64,000 nucleotides of DNA from Paracoccaceae bacterium (GTDB lineage: Bacteria > Pseudomonadota > Alphaproteobacteria > Rhodobacterales > Rhodobacteraceae), in NCBI GenBank assembly GCA_022822495.1, contig JAJEBQ010000018.1, forward strand, positions 53,306 to 117,305, read 5' to 3'. The notes under the pieces were generated by a model. It worked only from the letters and a program-made list of their open reading frames with translations, searched no databases and was not told the origin of the DNA. The stretch's first letter is position 1. Each line of letters opens with the position of its first letter. A program made the translations under genes and the position numbers. Below, piece after piece: positions 35,376-44,886 of the stretch.

Positions 35376-36620
35376 ATGAAACTGGAAAACCTTGAAGTAT
35401 TTGTGGTGGAAAACCAACCTCCGGGTTGGGGAGGCCGGTATTTCATCTTTGTCAAGCTGGTAACCTCATGCGGTATTACCGGATATGGTGAAGTTTATTC
35501 TGCTTCAGTAGGTCCTGAGGCTATGAAAGCGGTTATCCGTGATGTCTTTGAAAGACATATGCTGGGCAGCAATCCCGGAGATATAGAGATTATGTTTCGC
35601 CGTGCCTATTCCTCAGGATTTACCCAAAGACCTGATTTAACTGTAATTGGGGCTTTCTCTGGCTTGGAGATCGCCTGTTGGGATATTATGGGAAAAGCCT
35701 ATAACCTCCCAGTCTATTCGTTTTTAGGAGGACTGGTTAATCAAAGAATCCGTACCTATAGCTATATCTATCCCCTTCCAGAACACGACTTGATGGAGTT
35801 TTGGTCAAATCCAGCCATGAATGCTGAAGCCGCAAAACTAATGATAGCTGATGGGTTTACAGCAATTAAGTTTGATCCTGCAGGCCCCTACACCATTTAT
35901 GGCGGTCACCACCCTTCCATGAGGGATATAGACCAGTCTGTTAACTTTTGCCGAACACTTAGAGAAGCTGTCGACAACAAAGCCGATCTACTGTTTGGAA
36001 CACATGGTCAATTTACCACTTCTGGTGCCATTAGACTTGGCCAAGCTTTGGAGGAATTTTTACCCCTTTGGTTTGAGGAACCCATTCCACCTGACAATCT
36101 GGAGGAGTTTGGAAAAATTGCACAGGCCTGTCGAATTCCTGTTGCCGCAGGCGAACGATTAACTACCAAGACTGAGTTTGCAGCTGTATTGAAAAGTGGG
36201 GGCGCATCCATTCTTCAACCTGCTTTGGGAAGGTCGGGCGGTATATTGGAAACCAAGAAAATTGCTGCCATAGCAGAAGTCTTTAACGCATCCATTGCAC
36301 CGCACCTTTATGCCGGGCCGATTGAATGGGCAGCCAATATCCAGTTGGCCGCTTGTATTCCAAATTTTCTTATCCTTGAAACTATCGGAACCGGGGGTGA
36401 ATTTCATCGCCAATTGATTGGCGATATACCTCTTTGGGACAATGGTTACATTATTCCACCCACAGGTCCAGGATTGGGGATAGATTTCGATGAGGACCTG
36501 GCAAGTTCCAAACCCTACACGGGTAACAAACTCCATCTGGAAATGCAAGACGAACCTTGTAGGTATGACAGGCCTAACTCGTTCGCAGGTGGCACACCAC
36601 CTGTTGAAATTAAATGCTGA
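35376..36620 (+). CDS. Mandelate racemase/muconate lactonizing enzyme family, galactonate-dehydratase-like
   Basis: Enolase-superfamily sugar-acid dehydratase of 414 residues. Landmarks are IKFDPAGPYTIYGGHHPS, LLFGTHGQFTTSGAIRL, LWFEEPIPPDN, AGERLTTKTEF, LQPALGRSGGI and IAPHLYAGPIEWAANIQL. The acidic metal ligands fall in the strands ending GTHGQ, FEEP and AGER. This set matches the galactonate dehydratase branch rather than muconate cycloisomerases. It begins 6 bases after the ADH stop, and a 2-keto-3-deoxygalactonate kinase follows. The pair would carry an aldonate (probably a galactonate-type) to KDGal-6-phosphate. Confidence 0.88.
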   Translation: MKLENLEVFVVENQPPGWGGRYFIFVKLVTSCGITGYGEVYSASVGPEAMKAVIRDVFERHMLGSNPGDIEIMFRRAYSSGFTQRPDLTVIGAFSGLEIACWDIMGKAYNLPVYSFLGGLVNQRIRTYSYIYPLPEHDLMEFWSNPAMNAEAAKLMIADGFTAIKFDPAGPYTIYGGHHPSMRDIDQSVNFCRTLREAVDNKADLLFGTHGQFTTSGAIRLGQALEEFLPLWFEEPIPPDNLEEFGKIAQACRIPVAAGERLTTKTEFAAVLKSGGASILQPALGRSGGILETKKIAAIAEVFNASIAPHLYAGPIEWAANIQLAACIPNFLILETIGTGGEFHRQLIGDIPLWDNGYIIPPTGPGLGIDFDEDLASSKPYTGNKLHLEMQDEPCRYDRPNSFAGGTPPVEIKC

Positions 36621-36756
36621 ATGATTGTCTTTTACACCTTTTACACTATGCCTTCTCTCTAGAAGTTTCATGAGCTTATCATAAAGCTGTTTGCAAAAAC
36701 ATTTTGGCAAACTTGGAATCGATTAAAAACATGATCAACAGAATAGTGGATTTAAC

Positions 36757-37650
36757 ATGAATTGGGTTGCCATTGATTGGGGGACAACCAATGTTCGATT
36801 CTGGTTAATGTCAGAGGAAGGTAATATAGTTTCCACGAAAGCCTCTCCTATGGGGATGAATAGAATTAAGAAGGACCAGTACGAGGATCATTTACTTGCT
36901 AACATAGGTGAATGGTTTGAACCTTCAGATTCAATACAGGTCATAGCTTGTGGTATGGTTGGTGCCGCAAACGGATGGGTAGAGGCTATGTATCAAAAGG
37001 TACCCTGTGAACCAATTTCAAACGAAAAAATAACTAAAGCTCCAACTGGGTTTCCAAGTTTAGATGTCCGCATAATACCTGGTATCGCAAATTATTCACC
37101 AAATCATGATGTTTTACGGGGTGAGGAAACTCAAATTTGTGGGTTTCTTACTGAAAATCCAGATTTTGAAGGTGTTTTGTGTCTCCCAGGAACACACACC
37201 AAGTGGGTAGAGATAAAATCTGGACTGGTAATGGGCTTTCGAACCTTTATGACCGGTGAACTCTTTGATGTTTTAGGCAAATCATCAATACTAAGGCATT
37301 CAATTGATTCCAATTCTTGGGATGAGAATGAATTTATGTCAGCTATTGAAGTATCCCTTTCCAAGCCAGAAGAATTGACAACAAGGTTGTTTTCTATAAG
37401 AGCCGAATCCTTGATAGGAGATTTGAAAACTGATATGGCTTCCGCAAGATTGGCTGGACTCTTGTTGGGTTCGGAACTTGCTGGTTCCAAATCATATTGG
37501 GAACAAAACAGGGTGGTAATAATCGGATCTGGACAGTTAGCGAAAAACTATTACGACGGTTTGATAGTGACCAGCACAAAATCGGAAATAATCAATTCAG
37601 AATCCTGCACACTAAAGGGTTTGATTCAAACCAAAAATAATTCCAGATAA
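36757..37650 (+). CDS. dgoK: 2-dehydro-3-deoxygalactonokinase
   Basis: DgoK phosphorylates 2-keto-3-deoxygalactonate. It has the ASKHA-like phosphate-1 motif VAIDWGTTNVRFWLM, SPMGMNRI, ACGMVGAANGWVEA, GVLCLPGTHTKWVEI and FMTGELFDVL, all conserved in the DgoK family. At 297 residues it is normal length. It follows the dehydratase-like gene. The aldolase (dgoA) that would complete the pathway is missing from the window, and the next 1.6 kb holds unrelated genes. Confidence 0.92.
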   Translation: MNWVAIDWGTTNVRFWLMSEEGNIVSTKASPMGMNRIKKDQYEDHLLANIGEWFEPSDSIQVIACGMVGAANGWVEAMYQKVPCEPISNEKITKAPTGFPSLDVRIIPGIANYSPNHDVLRGEETQICGFLTENPDFEGVLCLPGTHTKWVEIKSGLVMGFRTFMTGELFDVLGKSSILRHSIDSNSWDENEFMSAIEVSLSKPEELTTRLFSIRAESLIGDLKTDMASARLAGLLLGSELAGSKSYWEQNRVVIIGSGQLAKNYYDGLIVTSTKSEIINSESCTLKGLIQTKNNSR

Positions 37651-37656
37651 AAATTT

Positions 37657-37932
37657 TCAGTAGTAAATAGGAGGGCAATCTGCATCAATCCTGCTTAATT
37701 GATGCTTAACTAACTGGTTGGTTTGTTTTGTGAACTCGTTTAATTCGCTACTTACTACTGCGACTTGATTGTATTTTAGAGGATCTGTCTTAACCAGATC
37801 ATCAAGAATTTCACTCCATATTGGCAATTTTTTGTACGACAGTACTATTTTACAGGCTCTGGATTTTGATACTTTCCTCTGTTCTGGTGTAAGATGTGGC
37901 CCTGCATCCCCACACCTCATAACGATTCTCAA
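37657..37932 (-). CDS. Hypothetical 91-residue protein, possibly 5'-truncated
   Basis: A minus-strand frame from TTG 37932 ends at 37657 and reads with protein-like composition, including LPIWSEILDDLVKTDPLKYNQ and a C-terminal CPPIYY. The frame stays open upstream to 37983 (LPLSSVELRQLFLRIVMRC) but offers no ATG, GTG or TTG there. Either CTG or ATT initiates, or the start was lost by rearrangement. I do not recognise a family. It lies tail-to-tail with dgoK, 6 bases away. Confidence 0.4.
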   Translation of the reverse strand: MRIVMRCGDAGPHLTPEQRKVSKSRACKIVLSYKKLPIWSEILDDLVKTDPLKYNQVAVVSSELNEFTKQTNQLVKHQLSRIDADCPPIYY

Positions 37933-38019
37933 GAATAATTGTCGGAGTTCAACAGAAGAAAGAGGCAGGTAAAAAATATCTTATTGATTTGCTAGATAAA
38001 ACCATCTATTTATCCCGCT

Positions 38020-38220
38020 ATGGAAAAAGGTCCCGATAGTCGAGAACTTGAAAATCGAATAGAACTTCTGAAGAAGGATTTTAAGCTCATGGAAGCAAAT
38101 GTAGATAAAACCTTGAACGCCATGCGGAAGGAAGCTGCCGAACGAAGCGAATCCCAGACTAAATGGATGATTGGGATTGTTGCTGTAGCCACAATTATTA
38201 TCATTGGTGTATTGGGTTAG
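38020..38220 (+). CDS. Small tail-anchored coiled-coil protein, 66 residues
   Basis: MEKGPDSRELENRIELLKKD begins an amphipathic helix of about 48 residues rich in Glu, Lys and Leu with heptad spacing. It is followed by one membrane helix at the C-terminus (WMIGIVAVATIIIIGVLG). This resembles the C-terminal half of DUF1640-type or phage-associated small membrane proteins, but the match is loose. The ATG has no strong ribosome-binding site. It lies 150 bases upstream of the AbiJ-like gene on the same strand and could be its partner. Confidence 0.55.
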   Translation: MEKGPDSRELENRIELLKKDFKLMEANVDKTLNAMRKEAAERSESQTKWMIGIVAVATIIIIGVLG

Positions 38221-38373
38221 GTTGGAAATACCTTCAGGTCTTTCCTCGCGCTGATCAAGGCAGATTAGCCTGAGAACTGCCACAAGGGTGAGGAGACCAC
38301 GCGGCAGTCGTTATCAGTCGTGCGTTCTGTTCTCAGCCGCCTGTTCCGCTCCCTCACGAACAAACGGAAAGAC

Positions 38374-39249
38374 ATGGCAAAGTTTTCGGAAAAATATAAT
38401 TTTTCACCAAAGATAGTGTTAGATAAGCAGGATGTACCAGAAACGCTAAAAAACAGAATTTGGAATATATTGTATAGTGCTTTTTTTCAAAATATTGGCG
38501 AATTTGATCAATACGATTATTCATACAGAGAATCTAGAGCGAACGACTTTTATACAAATGAGTTCGATTCATTATCTGTTGATTTGCGCCATAATTTCTT
38601 CAAACTCCCAATTGATTCTCGACCGATAGACCCAAATGAAGAACGCCAGGAACTACGCAGATTGTACTTCAGAACAGATTTTCCAAAATTTTACAACCTT
38701 TTGGAGTACCTAGCTGAAAATTATTATCTTTACGACGGTGAAGGTGACTGGATAATTGCATGCAACAACATTTTCGTAGATGAGGGAGTACAATTCCGTT
38801 TTGTCTGCAAGAAGATAACACCTGTGTTAGATCCCCAAGAGATGGAAGAAATTGAAAAGGCTACAAAAGACAGTGGTGTAGACCACATTAATCAAGCCTT
38901 AGACCTGTATGCAAAAAGACCAGAACCAGACTATCGAAACTCTATTAAGGAAAGTTTATCTGCAGTGGAGGCTACTTACCGAAAATTTACGGGTAAAGCA
39001 CATAGAAATATTGGCGATGCCATTAGTGAAATGGAGAATATGGGCATAAATTTACCACCTATTCTAAAGGAAGCATTTTCAAAAATTTATGGGTGGGGTA
39101 GTGATGGCAGAAGTGGTATCCGACATGCCTTAATGGAAGAGTTCACCAATGTAGGTGAAGCAGAAGCTCGTTTGATTTTGGTAATGTGTTCCGCCTATGT
39201 AAACTATCTGAAGAGTTTACAGTCAATGCTACGAACTCGGCAAGGATAA
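38374..39249 (+). CDS. AbiJ-like abortive-infection protein (AbiJ N-terminal and HEPN-like C-terminal)
   Basis: From ATG 38374 (ribosome-binding site GGAAAG) the 291-residue protein begins MAKFSEKYNFSPK, then VPETLKNRIWNILYSAF. This is the pattern of the AbiJ N-terminal domain 4 family. Residues about 195-285 form a helical domain with SLSAVEATYRKFTG and GIRHALMEEFTNVGEAEAR followed by LILVMCSAYVNYL. That pattern is common in AbiJ/HEPN-type effectors, in which an Arg-x-x-x-x-His RNase site is typical; here Arg-His stands in GIRHAL. The role, growth arrest on phage infection, is inferred from the family. An in-frame ATG at 38320 is less likely. Confidence 0.75.
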   Translation: MAKFSEKYNFSPKIVLDKQDVPETLKNRIWNILYSAFFQNIGEFDQYDYSYRESRANDFYTNEFDSLSVDLRHNFFKLPIDSRPIDPNEERQELRRLYFRTDFPKFYNLLEYLAENYYLYDGEGDWIIACNNIFVDEGVQFRFVCKKITPVLDPQEMEEIEKATKDSGVDHINQALDLYAKRPEPDYRNSIKESLSAVEATYRKFTGKAHRNIGDAISEMENMGINLPPILKEAFSKIYGWGSDGRSGIRHALMEEFTNVGEAEARLILVMCSAYVNYLKSLQSMLRTRQG

Positions 39250-39428
39250 AACATAGACTAAGAAAATATTGCCCAATAAAAGCAGGAAAATAGAAGTTGA
39301 TCTGCCCTCCTTGGAAGTCGTAGAAAGTACTGGGATTGATCGGGCGGATTCACTTTGTGATAGGATTTCGGGAACAATAAAAATCATGTTTTCTACCCCC
39401 TTGGATTTTAATTTTCCCTTGCAATAAT
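39250..39428. other. Spacer between convergent defence gene and soxG
   Basis: 179 bases without a gene. No clear terminator is visible. Confidence 0.3.
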
Positions 39429-39974
39429 TTAATAAAAGGATGGAATTTCACCCTCCTGTGTAGATACCTCAAAAAGTCGTTGAATATAACCCGCTTCTGA
39501 CCTTCGACAAATCAGAAACCAACAGGTTTCCTCTTTAAACCAAAAGGCGACCGCCACCTGGCCAAATCTGGTTCGTCGAAATGTCCCCCTCCTCATTTTA
39601 TCCCTGTTCAAATCTGCCGGAGAATTCTTGGCCAATACTTCCCTTATGAAATGACCCTCAATCTGAAATACTGACCTTAAATCGCTAACGTCCCAGATGA
39701 GGGTTTCTTCACCCTCCAATTTATCATCAAGAGCGTCAATAAGTTTGCCTACATCCCCCAAAGGTAAAAATATCAGCAGTTCGTCCGGAGACATCCAGGC
39801 AATTGAAAGACCATCCAGTGAGTTAATTCTTCCTTTTGCGGGAACCTTCACCTTTGTAACTTCGAAAAGGCCCTCTTGGAGTGTTTTCGATTTAAGTTCA
39901 CCACGAAACAATACCATACCTGTATTGTCAGATAATTTGAGCGATGGAGTCCCCATGGCAGGCGATTCAGCCAT
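39429..39974 (-). CDS. soxG: Sarcosine oxidase gamma subunit
   Basis: SoxG is the small accessory subunit of heterotetrameric sarcosine oxidase and is related to GcvT. The 181-residue protein contains ISIAWMSPDELLIFLPLG-type segments (AWMSPDELLIFL), LIWDVSDLRSVFQIEG, LAKNSPADLN and the C-terminal RRSEAGYIQRLF. These are normal for the family. It directly follows soxA and closes the soxBDAG operon. Confidence 0.9.
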   Translation of the reverse strand: MAESPAMGTPSLKLSDNTGMVLFRGELKSKTLQEGLFEVTKVKVPAKGRINSLDGLSIAWMSPDELLIFLPLGDVGKLIDALDDKLEGEETLIWDVSDLRSVFQIEGHFIREVLAKNSPADLNRDKMRRGTFRRTRFGQVAVAFWFKEETCWFLICRRSEAGYIQRLFEVSTQEGEIPSFY

Positions 39975-42900
39975 TTACTGCACTTCCTTATCTGGGTCAT
40001 AAAACATATGGTTGACAATTTTTGCCTTGATCATTTTGCCCCCACTGTTGAATTTTAAAACTTCACCCATTCTTTCCGGCCCCCTTTCGACTAATCCCAT
40101 CGCAATAGGACGCTTTAACATGGGCGAGTAGTATGTTGACGTTACACGCCCCTCCATCCTTGGGTGACCGAAGTCGCACTGGTCTTCACTTTGGGCATAG
40201 ACACCATGTGGTAAAGGTTCTTCACGATCCAATACATCCAAACCTACCAACCGCCAACGATCAGGATCAGTCAAAAATGACCTGTACTGCCCTCTTTTGC
40301 CGAGGAAATCATCCTTTTTCTTGGAAATGGCCCAATCCAGACCAAGGTCTTGAGGAATGACCGTCCCATCTGTTTCATCTCCAATCATGATGAACCCTTT
40401 TTCTGCCCTAAGCACATGTAACGCTTCCGTGCCATAGGGTTCTATCGAGAATTCTTTGCCTGCCTCATATATCCTCTTCCACAGTTCCAGACCTTCGGAA
40501 GCCTTTATTGAAATTTCATAGGAAAGTTCCCCTGAAAAGGAAATTCGATATACTTGAACTTCAAAACCTGCCAAACGGCCTTTTTTCCATGACATAAAAG
40601 GTAGTTCTTCTTCGCTGAGGCCCATTTCACCCAGTTTTTCTAGTACTTCCCTGGCTTGGGGCCCTGCAATGCCAATTTGTACATATTGATCGGTTATGTT
40701 GGCCGTAAATACACGCCAATCCCACCATTCGCACTGGAGCCAATCTTCCATCCAGCCGTGAATATGATCAGCACCTCCCGTTGTCGTGTGACACAAAAAT
40801 GTTGTTTCATCCAACCTTGCGACGACACCATCATCCATCAAAAAGCCGTTTTCATCACACATCAACCCATATCGACACCGACCTGGTTTCAAGGTACCCA
40901 TGTTGTTGGTGTACATCATATCAAGAAATTTAGCCGCATCCCTGCCCTTAACCAGAATTTTCCCCAATGTTGTTGCATCCAGCATACCCACGGTTGTACG
41001 TACCCGCAAAGCTTCACGATTGACGGCATTTTCGACAGTTTCACCTTCCAGTAGATAACAATATGGTCTTCGCCAATCCGATACCGGCTCCCAATGGGCA
41101 TTATTCGCTTCATGCCATGCATCTATAGGAGTTTTTCTCGTTGGCTTAAACAATTCCTGCTTGGCTGTTCCTGCGATAGTACCGAGTGGTATCGGTGAAT
41201 AAGGTGGCCGAAAAGTGGTTGTCCCCACTTTGTTCATCGGGACCCCCAAATTATGTGAAACCAAAGCTATCCCATTGACATTGGAAGTTTTGCCTTGATC
41301 AGTGGCCATCCCAAGTGTGGTGTACCTTTTGGAATGCTCAATACTTTCAAACCCTTCAAGCAAAGCCAAATCAATGTCTGAAACCTTGACGTCATTTTGA
41401 AAATCAACCCAGGTCTTGGCCCGATTGGCAGGCTTCATTCCAAAGGGAACAAGCCAGGTTCCATGACACTTTTCTTCTGTTATTCGTTCAGCTTCAGGTA
41501 ATTCCAAATTTGTAAGAGGTTTTTCGAATTCTTGGGCCAGGAATTTGACAGTTGTTTCAACTTGAACGGGGATGTCATGCAATTGCAAATACCCATCGGC
41601 GGAGCCAATCGGAAATATATTCTGCTTGCCCTGACTGTCTACGGGTGGTTTTTGCCAGTCGGGAACGAACATAGTTCTGGAATCATCCCACTTTAGTTTG
41701 CCGTTACAATGAGACCATAAATGTACAGTCGGTGACCATCCCCCTGAAACAGCAATTGCTTCGCAACCAATGATTTCCAGCGATGTCCCCTCGCCCACCT
41801 GTGAACACATTTCCAAACCGGTAACAGTTTTTTTACCCAACACTTCACCAATTCCCCGTGCGGGTTCAACCCTTATCCCCATTTTCCTGGCTTTGGTAGG
41901 TAATGTCCCCCTGATTTCCATTCTTGTATCCATGATCAAAGGAACTGAAAGCCCAATCTCGGTCAAAGCAATGGCTGTTTTATAGGCATCATCATTATTT
42001 GTTAGGACTGCTGTTCGATCACCTGGTGAAACTCCATAATTTTGAAGAAAGTCTCGTATGCCGGATGCCAAACGAACCCCGGGTATGTCATTTCCAACAA
42101 AACACAAAGGTCTCTCTATAGCTCCCGTAGCCAGGACTATTCTTTTCGTCCTGATTTTCCATAATCTCCGTTTCAGATACCCAGAGTTATCGGAAGGGTC
42201 TGGAAGTTTCTCATCGGCAATCACAAAGCCATGATCATAAACACCAGCAACAGATGTTCGATTCCGAAGGGTTACATTTTTATGAGTCGAAAGTTCCTCC
42301 AAGGTTGTGGTTAACCATTCTCCCGATGAACTCCCCCCGAATTCGTCATGATCCTGAATCAATCTACCACCAAAATATGGTGTCTGTTCAAGTAAGAGTA
42401 TTTTTAATCCTGTTGGAGCCAACATCCTGGCTGCCAATAATCCAGCTATACCTCCGCCAACAACAAGCAAATCCACATGGGTATAAAAATGTTCATAATG
42501 ATCACTATCATTATCCATGGGTGGTTTACCCAAGCCGGCGGATTGCCTTATGGCCGGTTCAAAGAGATGTTTCCATGCTTGTTTTGGAGCCATGAAAGTT
42601 TTGTAATAAAACCCAGCAGGAAGCAACCTGGAAGCAACATTTGCCACACTGCCAAAATCTGTTTCCAGACTTGGCCAATGGTTTTGACTTTGTATCTCCA
42701 AGCCATCTGTAAGCTCTGTTGTTGAACCTACTTGGTTTGGTTCCAATTTGCCCCCTTTACCAAGCGTAAAGAGACCGTTGGGCTCTTCAGGACCGGAAGC
42801 AAATATGCCACGAGGCCTGTGGTATTTGAAACTACGACCAACAAGTTGTTGGTTATTTGCCAATAAGGCAGATGCAACTGTATCGCCCTTATATCCCCTT

Positions 42901-42980
42901 AGTTTCTTGCCGTTAAAACTAAAGGTGATCGGTTTGCTTCGATCTATTACCGTACCACCGGTGGGAAGTCGTACGGTCAT
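39975..42980 (-). CDS. soxA: Sarcosine oxidase alpha subunit
   Basis: SoxA (1001 residues) binds NAD, carries an N-terminal 2Fe-2S-like domain (ITFSFNGKKLRGYKGDTVAS, FKYHRPRGIFASGPEEPNG) and a dinucleotide-binding domain (LLVVGGGIAGLLAARML). From about residue 600 it has a GcvT-like folate-binding domain (VRTTVGMLDATTLGKILVKG, then SGELSYEISI). It demethylates sarcosine together with SoxB and passes the methylene to tetrahydrofolate. The length and order of domains are complete. The neighbours glyA, folD and purU, common after soxG elsewhere, are absent. Confidence 0.96.
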   Translation of the reverse strand: MTVRLPTGGTVIDRSKPITFSFNGKKLRGYKGDTVASALLANNQQLVGRSFKYHRPRGIFASGPEEPNGLFTLGKGGKLEPNQVGSTTELTDGLEIQSQNHWPSLETDFGSVANVASRLLPAGFYYKTFMAPKQAWKHLFEPAIRQSAGLGKPPMDNDSDHYEHFYTHVDLLVVGGGIAGLLAARMLAPTGLKILLLEQTPYFGGRLIQDHDEFGGSSSGEWLTTTLEELSTHKNVTLRNRTSVAGVYDHGFVIADEKLPDPSDNSGYLKRRLWKIRTKRIVLATGAIERPLCFVGNDIPGVRLASGIRDFLQNYGVSPGDRTAVLTNNDDAYKTAIALTEIGLSVPLIMDTRMEIRGTLPTKARKMGIRVEPARGIGEVLGKKTVTGLEMCSQVGEGTSLEIIGCEAIAVSGGWSPTVHLWSHCNGKLKWDDSRTMFVPDWQKPPVDSQGKQNIFPIGSADGYLQLHDIPVQVETTVKFLAQEFEKPLTNLELPEAERITEEKCHGTWLVPFGMKPANRAKTWVDFQNDVKVSDIDLALLEGFESIEHSKRYTTLGMATDQGKTSNVNGIALVSHNLGVPMNKVGTTTFRPPYSPIPLGTIAGTAKQELFKPTRKTPIDAWHEANNAHWEPVSDWRRPYCYLLEGETVENAVNREALRVRTTVGMLDATTLGKILVKGRDAAKFLDMMYTNNMGTLKPGRCRYGLMCDENGFLMDDGVVARLDETTFLCHTTTGGADHIHGWMEDWLQCEWWDWRVFTANITDQYVQIGIAGPQAREVLEKLGEMGLSEEELPFMSWKKGRLAGFEVQVYRISFSGELSYEISIKASEGLELWKRIYEAGKEFSIEPYGTEALHVLRAEKGFIMIGDETDGTVIPQDLGLDWAISKKKDDFLGKRGQYRSFLTDPDRWRLVGLDVLDREEPLPHGVYAQSEDQCDFGHPRMEGRVTSTYYSPMLKRPIAMGLVERGPERMGEVLKFNSGGKMIKAKIVNHMFYDPDKEVQ

Positions 42981-43051
42981 AGATCCATTCCAATTATCAA
43001 AGTTGAAAAATCAACTTTCATTGAACCGTATCTGTATTCATTCCTGTGCAT

Positions 43052-43357
43052 TCAGTGCCTTCGTGCTTTGATCTCTTGCAATACCTTGGTTGGGGGTTTG
43101 TAAGTTTGTGCTGGATAGGTCCCAAACACCTCCATGGTCTCGGTACACCTTGCAACATGAAACCATTTGCCACATCCCATTGCATGCCGCCATCTTTCGA
43201 AGATAATTCCCTTGGGATTATCCCTTAGAAACAGATACTCTTCGAATTCCTCATCAGAAGATTCAGGCCCCTCTCTTTTCAAATGAGCCTCTCCCCCTGA
43301 AACCAGTTCAGTTTCATCGGCTTCAACACCACAATAGGGGCATAAAAGTTTTAACAC
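43052..43357 (-). CDS. soxD: Sarcosine oxidase delta subunit
   Basis: SoxD is the small zinc subunit. It begins MLKLLCPYCG and contains EADETELVSGGEAHLKR, then RWRHAMGCGKWFHVARCT. These provide the cysteine and histidine zinc ligands. GTG 43357 is the start. The 101-residue length is typical. It sits between soxB and soxA as expected. Confidence 0.94.
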   Translation of the reverse strand: MLKLLCPYCGVEADETELVSGGEAHLKREGPESSDEEFEEYLFLRDNPKGIIFERWRHAMGCGKWFHVARCTETMEVFGTYPAQTYKPPTKVLQEIKARRH

Positions 43358-43408
43358 CTTGCAACCTTTATCATTTTGTAAGCACCAAAATTTTCATTCT
43401 ACATAACT

Positions 43409-44656
43409 CTAATGAGCAACTCCAGCGGCCACACTCTCATCAATGAATCTCCCTTCCTTGAACCTTTCCAGGCTGAATGGTTCGGCCAATACACCTGGCT
43501 CTCCTTTGGCCATGAGTTCAGCCATGGCCCAACCCGATCCAGGTATTGATTTAAAACCTCCTGTACCCCACCCACAATTGATGAATATATTTTGAACTGG
43601 CGTTTTAGAAATAATGGGTGATCTATCCCCGGTCATATCCACTATTCCCCCCCATTGCCGCAACATTTTCAAGCGGGAGATTATTGGAAACATCTCCACA
43701 AGGGCACGAACAGTATTTTCTATGTGAATGAACGAGCCTCTCTGGGAATAATTATTATACTGATCAGCACCCCCACCGATCACCATCTCACCCTTATCCG
43801 ATTGGCTGATATAGCCATGCACTGTGTTAGCCATTACCACAACATCAAGGCAAGGTTTAACAGGCTCCGAAACAAGTGCCTGCAAGGCAACAGATTCTAT
43901 GGGCAAGCGAAAACCTGCCTGTGCAGCTAGCACCCCGGAGTGACCTGCAACAACCATACCCAACTTGTTACATCTTATGCTCCCTCTGGATGTTTGAATA
44001 TCTAAGGAACCATTATTTTGCTGGCTGATACCCGTGACCTCACACTTTTGGATTATATGCATACCCATTTCTGAACAAGCCCGTGCATAACCCCAAGCCA
44101 CAGCATCATGCCTAGCCGTACCACCCCTTGGCTGCCACAAGGCTCCAAGTATGGGGTACCTAGGGCAATCAATATTGATGATCTTGCACAGCTCCTTTAC
44201 TCGCTCCGGGGTTATATATTCAGTCTTTATCCCCTGAATAATATTGGCCGAATTAATTCTCTGATATCCTCTTGCTTCATGATGTGTCTGGGCAAGCATC
44301 ATGACCCCTCTGGGACTGAACATTATATTGTAGTTTAAATCCTGGCTTAAGATTTCGTAGAGACTCCTGGATTTTTCATAGATTGCTGCCGAAGCATCCT
44401 GAAGGTAATTCGATCTTATAATCGTTGTATTTCTTCCGGTATTTCCCCCTCCCAGCCATCCTTTTTCCAAAATGGCTACATTTTTAATACCATGATTTTT
44501 CCCAAGGTAGTAAGCTGTTGCGAGACCATGACCACCAGCACCAACAATAACAACATCATAATTCTCTTTGGGTTCAGGTGATTTCCAAGCCCTTTCCCAA
44601 CCTGTATGATAATTCAGGGATTGTCTGACGAGAGATAGGAGTGAGTATTTCTTCAA
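43409..44656 (-). CDS. soxB: Sarcosine oxidase beta subunit
   Basis: SoxB holds the catalytic FAD and covalent FMN. The FAD motif is VVIVGAGGHGLATAYYLGK, and GWLGGGNTGRNTTIIRSNY follows. ARHDAVAWGYARA contains the histidine that carries FMN in characterised enzymes. I choose TTG 44656, with AAGG upstream, because it gives LKKYSLLSLVRQSL, the usual family start, and 415 residues. The frame extends a further 24 codons to 44728 with unrelated sequence. It is the promoter-proximal gene of soxBDAG. Confidence 0.95.
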   Translation of the reverse strand: MKKYSLLSLVRQSLNYHTGWERAWKSPEPKENYDVVIVGAGGHGLATAYYLGKNHGIKNVAILEKGWLGGGNTGRNTTIIRSNYLQDASAAIYEKSRSLYEILSQDLNYNIMFSPRGVMMLAQTHHEARGYQRINSANIIQGIKTEYITPERVKELCKIINIDCPRYPILGALWQPRGGTARHDAVAWGYARACSEMGMHIIQKCEVTGISQQNNGSLDIQTSRGSIRCNKLGMVVAGHSGVLAAQAGFRLPIESVALQALVSEPVKPCLDVVVMANTVHGYISQSDKGEMVIGGGADQYNNYSQRGSFIHIENTVRALVEMFPIISRLKMLRQWGGIVDMTGDRSPIISKTPVQNIFINCGWGTGGFKSIPGSGWAMAELMAKGEPGVLAEPFSLERFKEGRFIDESVAAGVAH

Positions 44657-44886
44657 AATTAAGCCTTGGAAAGAAATTAACCGAATAATCGGGTTATTTA
44701 TTGTTAAAGTGACAATTTTCCAGTTCAAAGGTTGGATAGCATATTTTTCCAGCAGGAAATATTTGAGGATAAAACAAGTAAAAACACCATATTAACAGTA
44801 ATTGATGTTAAGAATTGGTTTTCGAACTTACTAAAGACATATCCTTCGGAAGTTGAATAAAAAACATTGAATCGCAAATCAAATAT

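Noticed and set aside
36159..36710. 183-codon frame on the minus strand
   Set aside because: It lies antisense to the well-supported galactonate-dehydratase-like gene, has no ribosome-binding site and no familiar protein pattern.
40656..41054. 132-codon frame on the plus strand
   Set aside because: Antisense to soxA, Cys/His-rich by chance, no start signal.
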